From NCBI GenBank assembly GCA_018007255.1, contig JAGOQT010000003.1:1-42841 (forward strand): a stretch of 42,841 bases of DNA, written 5' to 3'. The notes beneath the pieces are model-generated. The model had not been told where the DNA came from. It did not search any database and worked only from the letters and a program-made list of their open reading frames with translations. Position 1 is the stretch's first letter, and each line of letters starts with the position of its first letter. Positions 33,020 to 39,878 of this stretch are shown here, piece by piece. This DNA comes from Phycisphaerae bacterium (GTDB lineage: Bacteria > Planctomycetota > Phycisphaerae > Sedimentisphaerales > Anaerobacaceae). Both the position numbers and the translations under genes were made by a program.

Positions 33020-34390
33020 CTAGGCCCTGCACTGGCCCAGCCCGTACCGCTTCATCTTCTTGTACAAGGTGGTCCGGTTGATGCCCAGGGCCTTGGCGGT
33101 CTGTTGCCGGTTCCCTTTGTGCGCCTCCAGGGTCTGGAGGATCAGTCTCTTCTCGGGTTCGGCCCTGGCCTGCTTGAAGCTCACGACGTCCGGCGCCGGG
33201 GACGGGTGCCCCCCTCCCACCCGGACGGCCGCCGGCAGATCTTGACCCTGGATCATCGGCCCCTTGCCCAGCAGGACCGCACGCTCGAGCACGTTCTCGA
33301 GCTCGCGGACATTGCCCGGCCAGGAGTACCTCTCCAGACACTCCATGGCTTGATCGCTGATCCCCTGCTTGGGGCGGCCGTGCCGGGCCGCGTACATCTC
33401 CAGGAAGTGCCGGGCCAACAGGGGGATGTCCCCGACCCGCTCCCGCAATGGGGGCAGGTCTATGCTCACGACGTTGATGCGATAGTACAGGTCCTCGCGG
33501 AAACGGCCCTCCTGGACCTCCCTGGCCAGGTCCTTGTTCGTGGCCAGGACGATCCGCGTGTCCACGGTGTGGGTCTTGTTGCTGCCGACCGCCTCGAACT
33601 GGCGCTCCTCCAGGATCCGCAGGAGCTTGACCTGGAGGGCCGGCGAGGCGTTTCCGATCTCGTCCAGGAAGATCGTGCCCCTGTGAGCGGCCAGGAACTT
33701 GCCCTCCTTGTTCGCGACCGCCCCGGTGAAGGCCCCTCGCACGTGCCCGAACATCTCGCTCTCCAACAGGCTCTCCGGAAGGGCCCCGCAACTGACCTCC
33801 ACAAAGGGGCCCTGTCGCCGCCCCGACTGAAGGTGGATGGTCCGGGCCAGCATGCTCTTGCCCGTACCCGAGGGCCCCGTCATCAGGATCGTGGTATCGC
33901 TGTCCGCGACGGCCTCGATCAACTCGAAGATCCGGGCCATCTTGTAGTCCTGGCTCAGGACATTCTCCAAGCTGTACTTGTGCTGGAGCTGCAGACGCAG
34001 CCGCTCGTTCTCGGCCAGGAGAAACCGCTGCTTGAGGGCACGCTCCACAGCCAGGCGGAGTTCGTCGTCCACAATGGGCTTGGCCAGGTAGTCGTAGGCC
34101 CCTTGTTTGATCGCCCGGACCGCCCCGTCGATCGTGCCATAGCCCGTGATGATGATCACCACTGTGCGGGGGTGGTCACGGCGCACGATCTCCAGCAACT
34201 CCAACCCGTCCCCGTCGGGCAGCTGGAGGTCCGCCAGGACCAACGAGAAGGGGCGGACCCCCAACCTGGACACGGCCTGTCGCAGGCTCTCGGCCCCCTC
34301 CGCCACATACCCCTCGAGACACAGGAACTCGCAGAGCGAGTCCCGGATGATCTTGTCATCATCCACGACCAAGATCGTACGATCCTTCAT
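33020..34390 (-). CDS. NtrC-family sigma54-dependent response regulator
   Basis: 456 residues from the ATG at 34390, preceded by a strong AGGAGGG site; the longer frame to 34537 runs back into the kinase gene and is rejected. Receiver domain: acidic pocket 'VVDDD' (9-12), phospho-acceptor D54, T82 and K104. AAA+ domain: Walker A 'GPSGTGKSM', the sigma54-contact loop 'GAFTGA', Walker B 'GTIFLDEIGN', sensor/R-finger region 'GRFREDLYYRINVVSIDLPP'. C-terminal Fis-type helix-turn-helix 'NRQQTAKALGINRTTLYKKM'. It should activate transcription by sigma54 polymerase after phosphorylation by the kinase encoded 16 bp upstream. A candidate target is the divergent PilZ gene. Confidence 0.96.
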   Translation of the reverse strand: MKDRTILVVDDDKIIRDSLCEFLCLEGYVAEGAESLRQAVSRLGVRPFSLVLADLQLPDGDGLELLEIVRRDHPRTVVIIITGYGTIDGAVRAIKQGAYDYLAKPIVDDELRLAVERALKQRFLLAENERLRLQLQHKYSLENVLSQDYKMARIFELIEAVADSDTTILMTGPSGTGKSMLARTIHLQSGRRQGPFVEVSCGALPESLLESEMFGHVRGAFTGAVANKEGKFLAAHRGTIFLDEIGNASPALQVKLLRILEERQFEAVGSNKTHTVDTRIVLATNKDLAREVQEGRFREDLYYRINVVSIDLPPLRERVGDIPLLARHFLEMYAARHGRPKQGISDQAMECLERYSWPGNVRELENVLERAVLLGKGPMIQGQDLPAAVRVGGGHPSPAPDVVSFKQARAEPEKRLILQTLEAHKGNRQQTAKALGINRTTLYKKMKRYGLGQCRA

Positions 34391-34406
34391 CGAACCCTCC
34401 TGGTAC

Positions 34407-35531
34407 CTACACGATCTCCGCCACAGGCAGACGCAGGGTAATGATCGCCCCCCCGCGAGGGCCGTTCCCGGCCTCGATCCTTCCCTTGTATCGTTGCACG
34501 ATGTCCCTGCAGACCGCAAGGCCCAGACCGGTTCCATGCTCCTTGGTAGTAAAGAACGGCTCGAACAGCATCTCCAGGGCCTGCCCGGCGAATCCAGGGC
34601 CGGTGTCCCGAAAGGCCATAACCAACACCTGATCCCCTGTTACGGCGCCCTCGATCTCCAGCAGCCCCCCCTCCGGCATGGCATCGTAGGCATTCTTGAT
34701 CAGATTGCAGAACACCTGGAACAGGTTCCCCCGGCGGATCCGGGGGATACCGGACCCAAAGGACTGTCGGACCTCGATCGATCCTGAGCCGATCCTCCTC
34801 GCCTCTGCAGTCCGGATCGCCTCCTGCACCAACTCCTCAAGGCCGCACGTGACCAAGGGGACCGGCATGCCCCTGGAGTACTCCAGCAGATCCCCCACGA
34901 TCTGGGCCATTCGCACCAGGCCTTCGGTGCACCGCTGCAGGTGTTCCACGGCCTTCTCCGGCTCGCCCTGATCGATTCTCCGCCCGGCCAGGCTGATGTA
35001 CCGCATTACGCCATCCAAGGGGCTGTTCAGTTCATGGGCGACCTTGGATACGAGCTTGCCCAGACCCGCCGATCGCTCGGCGATCTCGAGCTCGCGGGAA
35101 ACCCGTAGGGCCTCGGTCACATCCTCGAGGACCACCAAGCCAGCCACAACCTCACGACCCTCTCCCCCCAACGGAGCCAGCGACACGTCGAAGAACCTCG
35201 ACCCCCGATCCGTGTGCAACGCCACGCCGTCCAGACGCACAGGCTGTCGAGTGCGAAGCACAGAGTCCAGGCAGTCGGCCCACTGCGGACCGGTTGGGCT
35301 GGCGAGGCCCGAGGTCAGTGACTTGTCGATCCTGTGTGCGGGAGACAGGATCGCAGACGCCTTTGTATTGCAGGCAACGACATCCAGACCGTCTGAGTAG
35401 ACGGCTGCTGCCACCGGTAAGGAATCTAGGATAGATTGGAGTGAGAGTGTGATACTACGCAGGCAAGCAGAGTCCCGTATCACACACGAGATTGCCAAAT
35501 TACAGAGCCTCTCATCCATCTGCTCCTTCAT
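34407..35531 (-). CDS. PAS-domain sensor histidine kinase (NtrB-like)
   Basis: 374 residues from the ATG at 35531. The TTG at 35567 is not a start because it is the beginning of the -35 box TTGACA. No membrane helix is visible, so it is probably cytoplasmic. Residues ~28-145 form a PAS-type sensor ('ILDSLPVAAAVYSDGLDVVA', 'VVAGLVVLEDVTEALRVSRE'). The dimerisation/phosphotransfer helix carries H166 ('VSKVAHELNSPLDG'). The ATP-binding domain shows the N box 'NLIKNAYDAMPEGG', G1 'FRDTGPGF' and G2 'HGTGLGLAVC'. It phosphorylates the regulator 16 bp downstream. The signal is unknown. Confidence 0.95.
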   Translation of the reverse strand: MKEQMDERLCNLAISCVIRDSACLRSITLSLQSILDSLPVAAAVYSDGLDVVACNTKASAILSPAHRIDKSLTSGLASPTGPQWADCLDSVLRTRQPVRLDGVALHTDRGSRFFDVSLAPLGGEGREVVAGLVVLEDVTEALRVSRELEIAERSAGLGKLVSKVAHELNSPLDGVMRYISLAGRRIDQGEPEKAVEHLQRCTEGLVRMAQIVGDLLEYSRGMPVPLVTCGLEELVQEAIRTAEARRIGSGSIEVRQSFGSGIPRIRRGNLFQVFCNLIKNAYDAMPEGGLLEIEGAVTGDQVLVMAFRDTGPGFAGQALEMLFEPFFTTKEHGTGLGLAVCRDIVQRYKGRIEAGNGPRGGAIITLRLPVAEIV

Positions 35532-35538
35532 GTCCGCG

Positions 35539-35567
35539 ATAATATGGGTGATGTTGTTGGGTGTCAA
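35539..35567 (-). promoter_or_regulatory. Near-consensus sigma70 promoter of the kinase/regulator pair, leaderless
   Basis: On the minus strand TTGACA (35567-35562, perfect), a 17-nt spacer, TATTAT (35544-35539, 5/6), then 7 nt and the ATG at 35531. The transcript is expected to begin at the start codon itself. This is the strongest promoter match in the window. Confidence 0.75.
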
Positions 35568-35759
35568 GCATGTACGTTGCAGGATGACAACACAGCTCGT
35601 CTGCCCAACCAGGACGAACAGTCAACAGGTCCCGCACCCTAATCGGCAACGAGTGAAAGGTTTAGGTCACGACCTCCAAGATCTGGCGGGGTGCTCGCCC
35701 CTGAGGCGTGTTGATGGATGTGAACACGAACTGCCTGCTGCGTGGAGAGGCCAAGACCA

Positions 35760-35778
35760 GGATTCCATTTCAGAATCC
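35760..35778. promoter_or_regulatory. Dyad, candidate activator site for the NtrC-type regulator
   Basis: GGATTC (35760-35765), 7 nt, GAATCC (35773-35778), a perfect inverted repeat. Its centre is about 99 nt before the transcription start predicted from the sigma54-like promoter, the usual distance for an enhancer bound by an NtrC-family activator. Confidence 0.45.
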
Positions 35779-35842
35779 CTAAACCGCTGTCTCGGAAGCC
35801 GTTACTGGAACCCACGAATGAGTCTGCTGCTGGGCCTCGTGC

Positions 35843-35858
35843 TGGAACGTCATTTGCC
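35843..35858 (+). promoter_or_regulatory. Sigma54-type (-24/-12) promoter of the PilZ gene
   Basis: TGGAAC-N5-TTGCC: the invariant GG (35844-35845) and GC (35856-35857) are exactly 10 nt apart, and only one position of the -24 box differs from TGGCAC. The predicted start is near 35868, with a ~66-nt leader that includes the AAGGAGG ribosome site. Confidence 0.55.
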
Positions 35859-35934
35859 ATGGTCTCCTGTGCCGACGCCGAGGATGAGGCGTCGCGTACC
35901 ATGGATGGCTGACATGCAAGGAGGCATATTTTTC

Positions 35935-36372
35935 ATGGCTACGTCGGACCGCCGGTCTGCGCGGCGGATTTCGGTCCAGTTGGATGTCGTGTACAGGAAG
36001 GCTGGCCCCATCGTGGGCCAGCCGAGGTATGCAACGACGCTGGACGTGGGAGTGGGAGGGGCCTGCTTCCGAACCGCAGATGACTCCCTTAGGGTGGGGA
36101 TGATCCTGGAAGTGGAGTTGCGTGTCCAGCCCAGGGCGGGCGTCCTTGAGACAGGTGGCAGCATGACCGGACTTGCCCAGGTCCTCAGGACGCAACCGTC
36201 GCCTCCTGCCCCGGAACGGCCCGGCCCTGACAAGGCCTTCCTCATTGCCGTCAAGTTCTGCCGCAGGCCCACCTTGTCCGCGGTCCAGCCGTCAGAGACG
36301 CCACGTGCCCTCGAACACCTCGACAGCGGGACCCGTCATATACACACAACCGTCTGTTGCATGCCAGGTTAG
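35935..36372 (+). CDS. PilZ-domain protein (c-di-GMP receptor type)
   Basis: 145 residues from the ATG at 35935, set by AAGGAGG (35918-35924) 10 nt upstream. The PilZ c-di-GMP motifs are present: RxxxR within 'DRRSARRISV' (R6/R10 or R7/R11) and D37-x-G39-x-x-G42 ('TTLDVGVGGACF'), where Gly replaces the usual Ser of DxSxxG. The beta-barrel continues with 'RVGMILEVELRV' and 'AQVLR' and closes with 'AFLIAVKFC'. The last ~30 residues are not PilZ-like and lie in the 81-bp overlap with the opposite-strand dapF. Probably controlled by sigma54 through the upstream promoter. Its effector target cannot be told; motility, secretion or exopolysaccharide are common for the family. Confidence 0.85.
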   Translation: MATSDRRSARRISVQLDVVYRKAGPIVGQPRYATTLDVGVGGACFRTADDSLRVGMILEVELRVQPRAGVLETGGSMTGLAQVLRTQPSPPAPERPGPDKAFLIAVKFCRRPTLSAVQPSETPRALEHLDSGTRHIHTTVCCMPG

Positions 36373-37179
36373 GGACAGATCGCCTCCAGGAAGATGGGCA
36401 ACGCACGTCCTCTGACTGCGTCCTGTCAAGACCCCGGCCACACAGCACGCACACGCGCCCGTGCCGCAGGCCAGCGTGATCCCGCTACCGCGTTCCCACG
36501 TGCGGACCAGCAGGTCGTTCGGGCCGCTCGTCTGGACGAAGTGGACATTGGTTCGCTGGGGGAACAAGGGGTGGTGCTCCACCAAGGGGCCGAACCGAGC
36601 CAGGTCCACTCCGGCCACGTCGTCTGTGAAGAAGACCGCGTGGGGATTCCCCATGGACACGCAGGTCACAGCAAGTCCGAGGCCGCACATATCCACCGGT
36701 CTTTCAACCACCTGACTGCCTTTCAAGAGGACCGGCACCTCCGCTGGGTCGAGCACGGGAACACCCATGTTGACACATATGTTGCACACCTTCCCGTGGT
36801 CGTCCGTGGCCAGGCCCACGGTCAAGACCCCTCTCCCCGTCTCGACAGCCAAGGAGGCGTTGAAGGAGGCCGGCTGCCCGGACAGGCCAAACGGCCCCCT
36901 CGAGCGGGCCAGGCGATGCTCCAGCACGTACTTGGCCACGCACCTCAGCCCGTTTCCGCACATCTGGGCCTCGGATCCGTCCGCGTTGAAGATCCGCATC
37001 CGGGCATCCGCCCTACTGGACGGCTCGATCAAGATCAGCCCGTCCGCGCCGACCCCAAGGTGGCGGTCACTGAGCAGAGGTGCGATGCTGGATGGGTTAT
37101 CCACCTCATCTTGAAAGGCATCGACAAACACATAGTCATTGCCCAAGCCATGCATCTTTACGAACTTAAGTTCTCTCAT
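36292..37179 (-). CDS. dapF: Diaminopimelate epimerase
   Basis: 295 residues. Interconverts LL- and meso-diaminopimelate for lysine and peptidoglycan synthesis. Start at the ATG 37179 ('MRELKFVKMHGLGNDYVFVD' is the family N-terminus), with AGGTG 5-6 nt upstream; a start five codons earlier is possible. The two catalytic cysteines lie in 'GSEAQMCGNGLRCVA' and 'GITLACGTGACAC'. Other family features: 'GVGADGLILIEPS', 'MGNPHAVFF', 'RTNVHFVQ'. Its last 81 bp overlap the end of the opposite-strand PilZ gene. It diverges from pgsA across 236 bp. Presence implies a DAP route and, probably, meso-DAP peptidoglycan. Confidence 0.95.
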   Translation of the reverse strand: MRELKFVKMHGLGNDYVFVDAFQDEVDNPSSIAPLLSDRHLGVGADGLILIEPSSRADARMRIFNADGSEAQMCGNGLRCVAKYVLEHRLARSRGPFGLSGQPASFNASLAVETGRGVLTVGLATDDHGKVCNICVNMGVPVLDPAEVPVLLKGSQVVERPVDMCGLGLAVTCVSMGNPHAVFFTDDVAGVDLARFGPLVEHHPLFPQRTNVHFVQTSGPNDLLVRTWERGSGITLACGTGACACCVAGVLTGRSQRTCVAHLPGGDLSLTWHATDGCVYMTGPAVEVFEGTWRL

Positions 37180-37377
37180 ATGGCACCTGTACACCCGAAC
37201 TCACCAGTTGCAGCACTCACCGCATCGTCCTGCAACACATGCAGCCCCCCCTCCACTCAGACGTCCTGGGCACCCTGCCGCGCACGACGACCGGCCGAAC
37301 CTGAGCCTACGGCACAGTGCCTCTGAAAGCAAGTCGCGTCTGTCCGCACACCCTGGGCAGCGCGCGGGCCCCGCAGC

Positions 37378-37406
37378 TTGCGAGTGGTGCACCCCCGCGT
37401 TATGAT
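37378..37406 (+). promoter_or_regulatory. Sigma70-type promoter of pgsA, near-leaderless
   Basis: TTGCGA (37378-37383), a 17-nt spacer, TATGAT (37401-37406, 5/6), then 9 nt and the ATG at 37416. Start expected ~3 nt before the ATG. No Shine-Dalgarno is present in those 9 nt. Confidence 0.6.
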
Positions 37407-37415
37407 TGCCGCCGT

Positions 37416-38045
37416 ATGAGACTCAACTGGGCCACCCGCATCACGATCCTCAGAATCCTCCTGATCGTGCCGTTTGTCAGTTGCATGCTCCACGTCAACG
37501 ACGCGAGTCAGACCCCGGCCCGTCAGGCATGGGCAAGATACACGGCCATTGTCCTCTACGTGGCCATGGCGGTCAGCGACGGAGTGGACGGGTACTTGGC
37601 CAGGTCGCGAGGGCAGATCACACGGCTGGGCACGTTCCTGGATCCCCTCGCGGACAAGCTGTTGATCACCTCTGCCTGTCTCCTGCTGGCCTCCAGACAG
37701 ACCCAGGTGCCCGGGTTCCTGATCCCTGTCACCGTTGTGGTGCTGATCATCGCCAAGGATGTGCTCCTCTTGATCGGGTTCATAATCGTGGTCCTGGCCA
37801 CCTCACAGGTCCGAATCCAGCCGGTCCTCGCCGGCAAGGCCTCCACGGCCCTCCAGTTGATCATGGTCGCTGCAGTCCTCATCTCGCCCGAGGCGTCCAG
37901 GTGGATTCCGGGCTGGATCTGGGTGCTCCGGGTGCTCTGGTGGTCCGCTGCAGCCGGTGCCGTTGTTGCCGCCTTGGTTTACATCCGCAACGGCAGCCGC
38001 TATATTGAGTCCTATGAGACGACCGACGTGCGAAAACCGTCGTGA
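37416..38045 (+). CDS. pgsA: CDP-diacylglycerol-glycerol-3-phosphate 3-phosphatidyltransferase
   Basis: 209 residues. Makes phosphatidylglycerol phosphate, the committed step to acidic phospholipids, in the inner membrane. The start 'MRLNWATRITILRILLIVPF' is typical. The CDP-alcohol phosphotransferase motif DGx2ARx8Gx3Dx3D is complete in the stretch that begins 'SDGVDGYLARSRGQ' and ends 'LGTFLDPLADKL'. Four to five further helices follow ('TVVVLIIAKDVLLLIGFIIV', 'ALQLIMVAAVLI'). The 3' end overlaps the predicted ribBA start by 32 bp and also contains the ribBA promoter. A related CDP-alcohol transferase with another acceptor is possible, but length and motif favour PgsA. Confidence 0.9.
   Translation: MRLNWATRITILRILLIVPFVSCMLHVNDASQTPARQAWARYTAIVLYVAMAVSDGVDGYLARSRGQITRLGTFLDPLADKLLITSACLLLASRQTQVPGFLIPVTVVVLIIAKDVLLLIGFIIVVLATSQVRIQPVLAGKASTALQLIMVAAVLISPEASRWIPGWIWVLRVLWWSAAAGAVVAALVYIRNGSRYIESYETTDVRKPS
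37978..38006 (+). promoter_or_regulatory. Sigma70-type promoter of ribBA inside pgsA, leaderless
   Basis: TTTACA (37978-37983, 5/6), a 17-nt spacer, TATATT (38001-38006, 5/6), 7 nt, ATG at 38014. The start of transcription should coincide with the start codon. It lies wholly within the pgsA coding end. Confidence 0.6.
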
Positions 38046-39315
38046 GGAGCCTGTGCCTGCGGTTTCGGATGACCTGTCCTCCCTCTTCAGCGATATCCCC
38101 GCAGTCCTGGAGGACCTTCGCCAGGGCAAGATGATCGTGCTCGTCGACGCCGAAGACCGCGAGAACGAGGGCGATCTGGTGTGCGCGGCCCAGCACATCA
38201 CGCCGGATGGCATCAACTTCATGGCCCGGTATGCCCGCGGCCTGATCTGCCTTCCCATGACTCCAGAGCGATGTGACGCACTGGCCCTGCACCCGCAATC
38301 CCTGGAGAACACTGCAGCCCTGCAGACTGCCTTCACCGTGAGCGTGGATGCGGCCCGGGGCATCACGACCGGCATCTCCGCCCCAGACCGGGCCAGGACC
38401 ATCACGGTCGCGATCGACGACAAGGCCCGGCCGCAGGACCTGGCCAGGCCCGGCCACGTGTTCCCCCTTCGGGCCAAGAAGGGAGGCGTGTTGGTGCGGG
38501 CCGGCCAGACCGAGGGGGCGGTGGATCTGATGACCTTGGCGGGCCTGATCCCAGCGGGGGTGATCTGCGAGATCATGAACGAGGACGGGTCCATGGCCCG
38601 CGTACCCGACCTGGTGGCCTTCTGCCAGAGGCATCACCTGCGCATGACCAGCATCGCCAAGCTCATTGAGCACCGGCTCCAACGGGAGAGCCAGATCGAA
38701 CGGATCGAATCCGTGCACCTCCCCACGGACTACGGGGACTTCAGGCTGGTCGCCTATGGGAGCATCACGTCTGCCGAGCCCCACCTGGCCCTGTGCAAGG
38801 GAGACATCGGCAGACTCGACGAGCAGGGGCGGCCCGTGGAGCACCCGGATCCGGTCCTGATCCGGGTGCACTCAGAGTGTCTGACCGGGGATCTGTTCCG
38901 TTCGCAGCGGTGTGAGTGCGGGGCCCAGTTGGCTGCCGCCATGCAGCGCATCGAGGCGGAGGGTCGGGGGGCCCTGATCTATCTCCGCCAGGAGGGACGC
39001 GGCATCGGCCTGGTGAACAAGCTGCGTGCGTACAAGCTCCAGGAGCAGGGGGTGGACACCGTGGATGCCAACCTCCAACTGGGCTTTGCCGCTGACCGCC
39101 GCGACTACGGCATCGGGGCCCAGATCTGCCGCGACCTCGGCCTGCGTCAGGTCCGCATCTTGACCAACAACCCCAAGAAGATCTCCCGCCTGGAGGTCTA
39201 TGGGATCAAGGTGGTCGAGCAGATCCCGCTGCGGATTCAACCCACGGTTCACAACGTGGACTACCTGCGGACCAAGCGGTCTCGGCTGGGCCACCTTCTG
39301 GATGAGGACCTGTGA
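38014..39315 (+). CDS. ribBA: Bifunctional DHBP synthase / GTP cyclohydrolase II (riboflavin synthesis)
   Basis: 433 residues from the ATG at 38014, chosen from the promoter geometry; a GTG at 38053 after GAGGAG is an alternative and would drop 13 residues. N-terminal half is 3,4-dihydroxy-2-butanone-4-phosphate synthase ('VLVDAEDRENEGDLVCAAQH', 'GRTEGAVDL'-like 'GQTEGAVDLMTLAG'). C-terminal half is GTP cyclohydrolase II, with zinc ligands in 'HSECLTGDLFRSQRCECGA' and 'YLRQEGRGIGLVNKLRAY'. Both activities feed the first steps of riboflavin. No riboswitch-like FMN element was recognised upstream, fitting a leaderless promoter. The stop overlaps the lipoprotein start (GTGA). Confidence 0.95.
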   Translation: MRRPTCENRREEPVPAVSDDLSSLFSDIPAVLEDLRQGKMIVLVDAEDRENEGDLVCAAQHITPDGINFMARYARGLICLPMTPERCDALALHPQSLENTAALQTAFTVSVDAARGITTGISAPDRARTITVAIDDKARPQDLARPGHVFPLRAKKGGVLVRAGQTEGAVDLMTLAGLIPAGVICEIMNEDGSMARVPDLVAFCQRHHLRMTSIAKLIEHRLQRESQIERIESVHLPTDYGDFRLVAYGSITSAEPHLALCKGDIGRLDEQGRPVEHPDPVLIRVHSECLTGDLFRSQRCECGAQLAAAMQRIEAEGRGALIYLRQEGRGIGLVNKLRAYKLQEQGVDTVDANLQLGFAADRRDYGIGAQICRDLGLRQVRILTNNPKKISRLEVYGIKVVEQIPLRIQPTVHNVDYLRTKRSRLGHLLDEDL

Positions 39316-39836
39316 CCGCGAATCGGACAGCCCATGCGGCCGTGACCGCCGGATTGGTGTTCTGTGCATGCTTAGGCGGCTGCAGCCCGAGCCCATCCGC
39401 TCAGACAGCCGGGCCGGTGCCTGCCCCCCCCGCCGATTCCCTGCTGGCCTTCGTCCCCGCCCGCATCGCCATCGCACCGTGGACGGAGATCCGGAGCGAG
39501 CAGAACCAAGGAGGCACCCTGCAGATCCGTACGTTCGTCCGGCTCACGGATGCCTACGGATCCGACATCAAGGCCCCCGGGACCTTCCGTTTCGAGCTCT
39601 ACGAGAGACTGCCTCGATCCGTGGAGGCCAGGGGCAAGCGACTGGTCCTCTGGCCGGACTACGATCTGACCGGGGCGGAGCAGAACCAGGTGTATTGGCG
39701 GGACTTCCTGCGGGCGTATGAGTTCAACCTGGATCTCGAGCCCGCCTACGGAGGCCCCTGTATCCTCGAGGCCACGTTCATTCCGCCCGGGGGCAGGCGG
39801 CTGACCGCCCAGCACCCGCTACCCGGGGCCAAGTGA
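39312..39836 (+). CDS. Predicted lipoprotein of unknown function
   Basis: 174 residues from the GTG at 39312, which overlaps the ribBA stop (GTGA). A hydrophobic signal peptide leads to a lipobox LGGC with the lipidated Cys at residue 24, then a Pro/Ser-rich linker and a single globular, beta-rich domain ('RIAIAPWTEIRSEQNQGG', 'IRTFVRLTDAYGSDIKAPGT', 'FRFELYERLPRS'). No family recognised; the layout 'APGTFRFELY' looks like an Ig-like fold. It would sit in a membrane facing the periplasm. Co-translation with ribBA is likely, but a functional link is not evident. Confidence 0.8.
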   Translation: MTANRTAHAAVTAGLVFCACLGGCSPSPSAQTAGPVPAPPADSLLAFVPARIAIAPWTEIRSEQNQGGTLQIRTFVRLTDAYGSDIKAPGTFRFELYERLPRSVEARGKRLVLWPDYDLTGAEQNQVYWRDFLRAYEFNLDLEPAYGGPCILEATFIPPGGRRLTAQHPLPGAK

Positions 39837-39878
39837 GGCCAGGCCGGATCCCCCATGCAAGGACCCTCGCGCATGGCC

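Larger units (their letters stand above)
35568..35934. other. 367-bp divergent control region, no gene
   Basis: Lies between the kinase and PilZ genes. It contains the dyad at 35760-35778, a sigma54-like promoter at 35843-35858, and a 12-bp palindrome AGGTC-AC-GACCT at 35664-35675. A plus-strand frame runs through it from 35449 but shows no protein features until the PilZ start. Its base composition is a little lower in GC than the neighbouring genes. Confidence 0.6.

Noticed and set aside
34391-34537. 49-residue N-terminal extension of the response regulator
   Set aside because: It overlaps the kinase gene, has no receiver-domain similarity, and the ATG at 34390 has a strong AGGAGGG site.
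35532-35567. TTG at 35567 as start of the histidine kinase
   Set aside because: This TTG is the first half of a perfect TTGACA -35 box with a well-placed -10; the kinase should begin at ATG 35531.
35449-35934. 162-codon N-terminal extension of the PilZ protein
   Set aside because: It crosses the control region and the start of the kinase gene, shows no protein features, and the PilZ ATG has its own AAGGAGG.
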